From positions 1 through 9,584 of the forward strand of contig CAZUAH010000530.1 in NCBI GenBank assembly GCA_964617665.1: a stretch of DNA of 9,584 nucleotides, given 5' to 3'. Below the pieces are notes generated by a model. That model saw only the letters and a program-made list of their open reading frames with translations. It ran no database searches and was not told where the DNA came from. A program made the position numbers and the translations under genes. This stretch comes from JADHUC01 sp964617665 (lineage in GTDB: Bacteria > Planctomycetota > Planctomycetia > Pirellulales > Pirellulaceae). Within the stretch, counting starts at the first letter, position 1. Each line of letters opens with the position of its first letter. This document shows positions 6,678-9,584 of this stretch, in pieces.

Positions 6678-6686
6678 CCGCGCACC
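6651..6686. terminator. Symmetrical hairpin at the convergent gene junction, possible bidirectional transcript end
   Basis: On the plus strand GCGCG-A-GCTA (6653-6662) pairs with TAGC-CGCGC (6675-6683). This gives a nine-base-pair stem with a single bulged A and a 12-base loop; GG (6651-6652) and CC (6685-6686) can extend it past a second unpaired A. The arms contain the stop codons of both converging genes: TAG 6675-6677 (plus) and CTA 6660-6662, which reads TAG on the minus strand. There is no T run on either side, so any termination would not be of the standard intrinsic type. Confidence 0.4.
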
Positions 6687-8363
6687 TAGTTGCCGAAGCG
6701 TAGGGCTGGCGTCTTCGACATTCAATTCGACGTGTATCAGGCTGGGGCCGTCAGTGCTCCCCCAAGCAGCTTCCAGGGCCGTGTCAAACTCGCCCTCGGT
6801 GCGCGCGAGATGTCCATGCCCGCCGCCCAGTACTTCCGGCAGTTTGTGATAGTTCCAGCGGTGAATGTCGTTGTATTTCCAGTCGCCCGGGTGGAGGAAT
6901 CGCTCCGTTCCGTAGCCTGCGTTGTCCAAGACGATGATTGTCGGCGAGTAACCATGGCGAACAATCGTGGATAACTCCATTCCCGTCATCTGAAACGCGC
7001 CATCGCCACAGATCACCACAAGCCGGTGGTCCGGCCTTGCCGTCAAGGCGCCCAGCGCCGCCGGAACCGAGAATCCCATCGAAGTGTAATACGCCGGACT
7101 GAGAAACTCGGTGCGTCCGCGTATGACCAAGTCCGTCGCAGCGAACAGAGAGTCTCCAATGTCGGCAATCACAATCGTGTCCTCGTCCAATTGCTGGTTG
7201 AGGCGTTGGATCATTCGGCCGATCGTGAGCCGGGCATTCGGCTGCAACTCAAACGATACCTCGGCGCGGGTCCGCGAAACGACTTCCGCTTCTCTCGCCG
7301 AAGTGGCACATCGTTCCGTAAGCGCACAAATGAAATCGCCTAGGAGCACGTCCGGATAGTGGTGGTAGTGGATACGCATTGTCTCGCTGGTCGCATAGAT
7401 GCACTTCCCCGGATCAAGATTGGCAGTATAGATCCCAAGGTTGAGATCCGTCATGAAAGTGCCCAGCAGGATAACGCAATCACTATCCTCGACTTGGCGC
7501 GTCACCTCCGCCGGTCCCATCGCACCCTCATAAAGCCCAATGTACAGCGGATGTGTCTCGCGGATCACGCTTTTGCCCAAGATCGTTGACGCGATCGGTA
7601 TGCCCGTCTTTTCGGCAAGTCGCAGCAGCGGGTCCTGAAGTCCGAAACGGTGTATTTCGACCCCCGCGATGATTACGGGCCGTTCGGCCTTCGAGATCAA
7701 CTCGACGGCCTCGCTCGCGGCCTCCTCAAGTGCTCGTTCGTCGCTGGCAAGTTCCTGCTGCCGAAAAACATGTGCGCCCAACGATGTGGCATGAACCATG
7801 TCGCGAGGTATTTCGATGTAAACCGGACGCTTGAACCTGGCTGCGGCGTCTAGGACGCGGTCGATCTCGCGCATGGCCGTGGTCGGATCGTATAGATCCG
7901 TTCCCGCGACGCATAGCTTTTCGAAGACTTCGAATTGGGTCCGGAAATCGCGCACTTTGTGGTGGAGCAGAGGGTTATTGACGCGTTCGGATAAACCGGG
8001 CGAGCCGGAGATGACCACCACCGGCGACTTCTCGGCATAGGCACCTGCGATCGAGTTGCACACGCTCAAGCCGCCCACGCAATACGTGATACAGACGGCC
8101 CCCATACCATTGATCCGCGCATAGGCGTCCGCAGCGAATCCGGCGCAGTCCTCGCGTGTGCAGCCAACGACATTGATCGGACTCTCCTCGAGCATGCTGT
8201 AAAACGACAGCACGTAGTCACCCGGTATGCCGAAGATGTCCTGAACGCCGTAGTCCTGTAGTCGTTGGATCAGATACTGGCCGATCGTCCAGGTTTGGTC
8301 GAACGAGGCGGCTGTACCGCTTGAAGCCGTCGGTGCGGTCCACCGAGTTGATGGTTCGGACAT
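6660..8363 (-). CDS. Thiamine-diphosphate-dependent 2-oxo acid decarboxylase (pyruvate/indolepyruvate decarboxylase type)
   Basis: This 567-residue cytoplasmic enzyme should decarboxylate a 2-oxo acid (pyruvate, indolepyruvate, phenylpyruvate or branched-chain) to an aldehyde. The three domains of the family are in order: pyrimidine-binding (~25-190), central (~200-350) and diphosphate-binding (~375-550). Residues typical of decarboxylases rather than acetolactate synthases are present: D49 in GIPGDY, the cofactor-activating E71 in TREDCAGF, and the His pair H134-H135 in PLLHHKVRDF. The ThDP-magnesium motif runs from GDGAFQM (453-459) to D480-N481, followed by E487 in GYGTERFLH. The start has about 24 extra residues before the usual domain start, but the ribosome-binding site supports it. 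No dehydrogenase or transporter lies beside it to indicate the substrate. It is divergent from the deacetylase gene. Confidence 0.88.
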   Translation of the reverse strand: MSEPSTRWTAPTASSGTAASFDQTWTIGQYLIQRLQDYGVQDIFGIPGDYVLSFYSMLEESPINVVGCTREDCAGFAADAYARINGMGAVCITYCVGGLSVCNSIAGAYAEKSPVVVISGSPGLSERVNNPLLHHKVRDFRTQFEVFEKLCVAGTDLYDPTTAMREIDRVLDAAARFKRPVYIEIPRDMVHATSLGAHVFRQQELASDERALEEAASEAVELISKAERPVIIAGVEIHRFGLQDPLLRLAEKTGIPIASTILGKSVIRETHPLYIGLYEGAMGPAEVTRQVEDSDCVILLGTFMTDLNLGIYTANLDPGKCIYATSETMRIHYHHYPDVLLGDFICALTERCATSAREAEVVSRTRAEVSFELQPNARLTIGRMIQRLNQQLDEDTIVIADIGDSLFAATDLVIRGRTEFLSPAYYTSMGFSVPAALGALTARPDHRLVVICGDGAFQMTGMELSTIVRHGYSPTIIVLDNAGYGTERFLHPGDWKYNDIHRWNYHKLPEVLGGGHGHLARTEGEFDTALEAAWGSTDGPSLIHVELNVEDASPTLRQLGARLGEKV

Positions 8364-8370
8364 GATGCAA

Positions 8371-8375
8371 CCTCC
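8371..8375 (-). promoter_or_regulatory. Ribosome-binding site of the decarboxylase
   Basis: On the minus strand GGAGG lies seven bases before the ATG at 8363-8361, the best-spaced strong Shine-Dalgarno in the window. It supports this start although the protein then has an N-terminal extension over its family. Confidence 0.7.
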
Positions 8376-8411
8376 ATGACAGCCCTAGTACCATGGGCTC
8401 GGCAATCGTTA

Positions 8412-8435
8412 TAGAATCTCCCTAGCCTTATTCTA
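8412..8435. repeat. Inverted repeat in the divergent promoter region
   Basis: TAGAAT (8412-8417) and ATTCTA (8430-8435) form a perfect six-base inverted repeat with 12 bases between. The arms resemble -10 hexamers on opposite strands, and the 18-base centre-to-centre spacing would also suit a dimeric regulator. A second, weaker pair, AGCCC (8381-8385) and GGGCT (8395-8399), lies nearer the decarboxylase start. Confidence 0.35.
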
Positions 8436-8458
8436 CCGATAACGCCCTCCTCTGAGAA
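8430..8458 (-). promoter_or_regulatory. Candidate sigma-70-type promoter of the decarboxylase
   Basis: On the minus strand TTCTCA (8458-8453, four of six matches to TTGACA) is followed after 17 bases by TAGAAT (8435-8430, five of six matches to TATAAT). Transcription would begin near 8423, about 60 bases before the decarboxylase ATG. No equally good plus-strand promoter for the deacetylase was found in the 110-base spacer. Confidence 0.35.
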
Positions 8459-8473
8459 ATAGACCTACTGGCC

Positions 8474-9463
8474 ATGTCGGAAGAATCCTCTCCAAAACAA
8501 GCTAATAACGCGGCCACTGCCATCGTCCGCTCCGATCTGTACACCGAGCACGATGCGGGTTTGGGGCATCCCGAATCACCGGGCCGCTACAAGGCGATCA
8601 TCAACGCACTAGAGGGCGCGGATTTCGCGTACGGGCTGCAGTGGCTGGCCCCGCCAGCCGCAGACCAGCAGGATATTGCTCGCTGCCACGCCGAAGCGTA
8701 CATCGACCTTGCCAGGCGCGAGATCCTTTCCGGAGCACCGTGCCTGACCACGGGAGACACCACCGTTACCGAGCGATCCTGGGAGCCCGCTTTGCACGCC
8801 GCGGGTGGTGCATCTGCGGCGGTCGACGCCGTGATGCGGTCCGAGGCCAGCAACGCATTCTGTGTGGTCCGTCCGCCCGGGCATCACGCGACATCCGGCC
8901 ATGGCATGGGGTTCTGTGTATTTAACAACATCGCCATCGCAGCCCGCTACGCCCAGCACAAACACGGCGTGGGAAAAGTCCTGATCGTCGACTGGGACGT
9001 TCATCACGGCAACGGCACGCAAGAGATCTTCTACGATGATGACTCCGTTCTTTTCTTTAGCACGCACCAGTGGCCGTGGTATCCAGGATCGGGAACGAAG
9101 GAGGAGACCGGTCAAGGCCGCGGCTTAGGGGCGACGTTGAATCGACCGTTCGCTGCCGGTGCCGGACGCAAGGAAATTCTTGGCGTTTTCGGGGACGACA
9201 TGCTTTCCGCCGCGCAGAAGTTCAGCCCCGAGCTGATATTGATTTCCGCCGGATTTGATTCGCGAGTGGGCGACCCACTTGGTGGGTTCGAGCTAACAGA
9301 CGATGACTTCTTTGACTTGACGCGTCTGATGCTGGGACTGGCCGACCAGTACGCCGACGGCCGCGTCATTTCGCTTCTGGAAGGCGGATACGATCTCAGG
9401 GGTCTGGCCAGCGCCGCCACGGCTCATTGCCACGCTCTAGCGGATCACGCAATGTCCCGGTAG
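8474..9463 (+). CDS. Histone-deacetylase-family amidohydrolase (class II-like; acetylpolyamine or acetyl-protein deacetylase)
   Basis: This 329-residue zinc hydrolase would release acetate from an acetylated amine. The family motifs are complete: EHDAGLGHPESPGR (25-38) at the entrance; RPPGHHAT (133-140) with the catalytic pair H137-H138; GMGFCVFNN (144-152); DWDVHHGNGTQ (173-183) with zinc ligands D175 and H177; STHQWPWYPGSG (196-207); AGFDSRVGDPLGG (259-271) with the third ligand D262; and LEGGYD (302-307) with the transition-state tyrosine Y306. The HQ-W-YPG-G block and following GLGATLN resemble class II deacetylases and bacterial acetylpolyamine amidohydrolases more than AcuC. The catalytic set is intact, so an active enzyme is expected, but the substrate cannot be told. 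It has no good ribosome-binding site and shares a 110-base spacer with the divergent decarboxylase. Confidence 0.9.
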   Translation: MSEESSPKQANNAATAIVRSDLYTEHDAGLGHPESPGRYKAIINALEGADFAYGLQWLAPPAADQQDIARCHAEAYIDLARREILSGAPCLTTGDTTVTERSWEPALHAAGGASAAVDAVMRSEASNAFCVVRPPGHHATSGHGMGFCVFNNIAIAARYAQHKHGVGKVLIVDWDVHHGNGTQEIFYDDDSVLFFSTHQWPWYPGSGTKEETGQGRGLGATLNRPFAAGAGRKEILGVFGDDMLSAAQKFSPELILISAGFDSRVGDPLGGFELTDDDFFDLTRLMLGLADQYADGRVISLLEGGYDLRGLASAATAHCHALADHAMSR

Positions 9464-9505
9464 GTACCCGTCGAGTCGTCGGCGGTCGTGAGTCGTTAGG
9501 TTATG

Positions 9506-9584
9506 CTATAGTAACGTCGGAACAATAAGTGTCGTAGCTACGCTCGCCAGAGCGAACATTATGATGCCCGCTACCAGGGTATTG
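9506..9584 (-). CDS. C-terminal fragment of a probable membrane protein, cut by the window edge
   Basis: On the minus strand an open frame enters from the right edge and ends at a TAG (9508-9506) after 25 codons. The peptide is almost wholly hydrophobic (LVAGIIMFALASVA then TTLIVPTLL), with the length of one membrane helix. This reads like the last helix of a membrane protein such as a transporter. It converges on the deacetylase gene with a 42-base gap. With so little sequence the family is unknown. The plus-strand frames here give a more polar product and no start, so the minus-strand reading is favoured. Confidence 0.45.
   Translation of the reverse strand, partial: NTLVAGIIMFALASVATTLIVPTLL

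Noticed and set aside
8609..9115. Minus-strand open frame opposite the deacetylase
   Set aside because: It is antisense to a gene with all catalytic motifs in place and has no recognisable features of its own.
9473..9496. Seven-base direct repeat GAGTCGT (9473-9479 and 9490-9496)
   Set aside because: It is too short to mean much in a sequence with many CG-rich words, and no further copy was seen nearby.
9504..9512. Extended -10-like TGCTATAGT near the right edge
   Set aside because: No matching -35 box lies upstream, and the bases overlap the stop codon of the minus-strand membrane-protein fragment, so the resemblance is probably chance.
9533..9554. Ten-base palindrome CGTAGCTACG followed by a CGCTC/GAGCG hairpin
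   Set aside because: Both fall within the apparent membrane-protein coding region, and there is no T run to suggest a terminator.

Overview
The window is a moderately GC-rich bacterial chromosomal segment with ordinary, dense gene packing. It holds six complete genes and two fragments cut by the window edges. The best guess for the host is a Gram-negative member of the Planctomycetota. This rests on a Kdo (3-deoxy-D-manno-octulosonate) biosynthesis pair followed by a very large LptC/OstA-like protein, on the absence of clear Shine-Dalgarno sequences before several genes, and on the overall gene mix. It is an inference from gene content, not from a marker gene. No rRNA, tRNA, CRISPR array, insertion sequence or integrase was found.

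Layout. Positions 1-74 (minus strand) hold the start of a gene whose product begins with a signal-peptide or membrane-anchor sequence; it diverges from the plus-strand genes across a 345-base spacer. On the plus strand, 420-1421 is a ROK-family sugar kinase, followed after 18 bases by a SixA-type histidine phosphatase (1440-1934). After a 159-base spacer with a candidate promoter come kdsD (arabinose-5-phosphate isomerase, 2094-3176), kdsC (Kdo-8-phosphate phosphatase, 3210-3731) and a 971-residue membrane-anchored protein (3762-6677). The last three have gaps of 33 and 30 bases and look like one operon. On the minus strand, 6660-8363 is a thiamine-diphosphate 2-oxo acid decarboxylase of the pyruvate/indolepyruvate type. 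It overlaps the end of the 971-residue gene by 18 bases, tail to tail. A 110-base divergent spacer separates it from a class-II-like histone-deacetylase-family amidohydrolase (8474-9463, plus). The right edge (9506-9584, minus) holds the last 25 codons of an apparent membrane protein.

How the genes work together. kdsD and kdsC supply two steps of Kdo synthesis, the inner-core sugar of lipopolysaccharide. In proteobacteria these two genes typically precede lptC, lptA and lptB of the LPS export machine. Here the third position is held by one very long protein: its first ~200 residues read like LptC and the rest like repeated LptA/OstA beta-strand units. The most interesting idea in the window is that this protein is a one-piece LptC-LptA bridge across the periplasm. 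The other genes (ROK kinase, SixA, decarboxylase, deacetylase) look like independent metabolic or regulatory functions. Their only visible links are spacing (ROK-sixA) and a shared divergent promoter region (decarboxylase-deacetylase).
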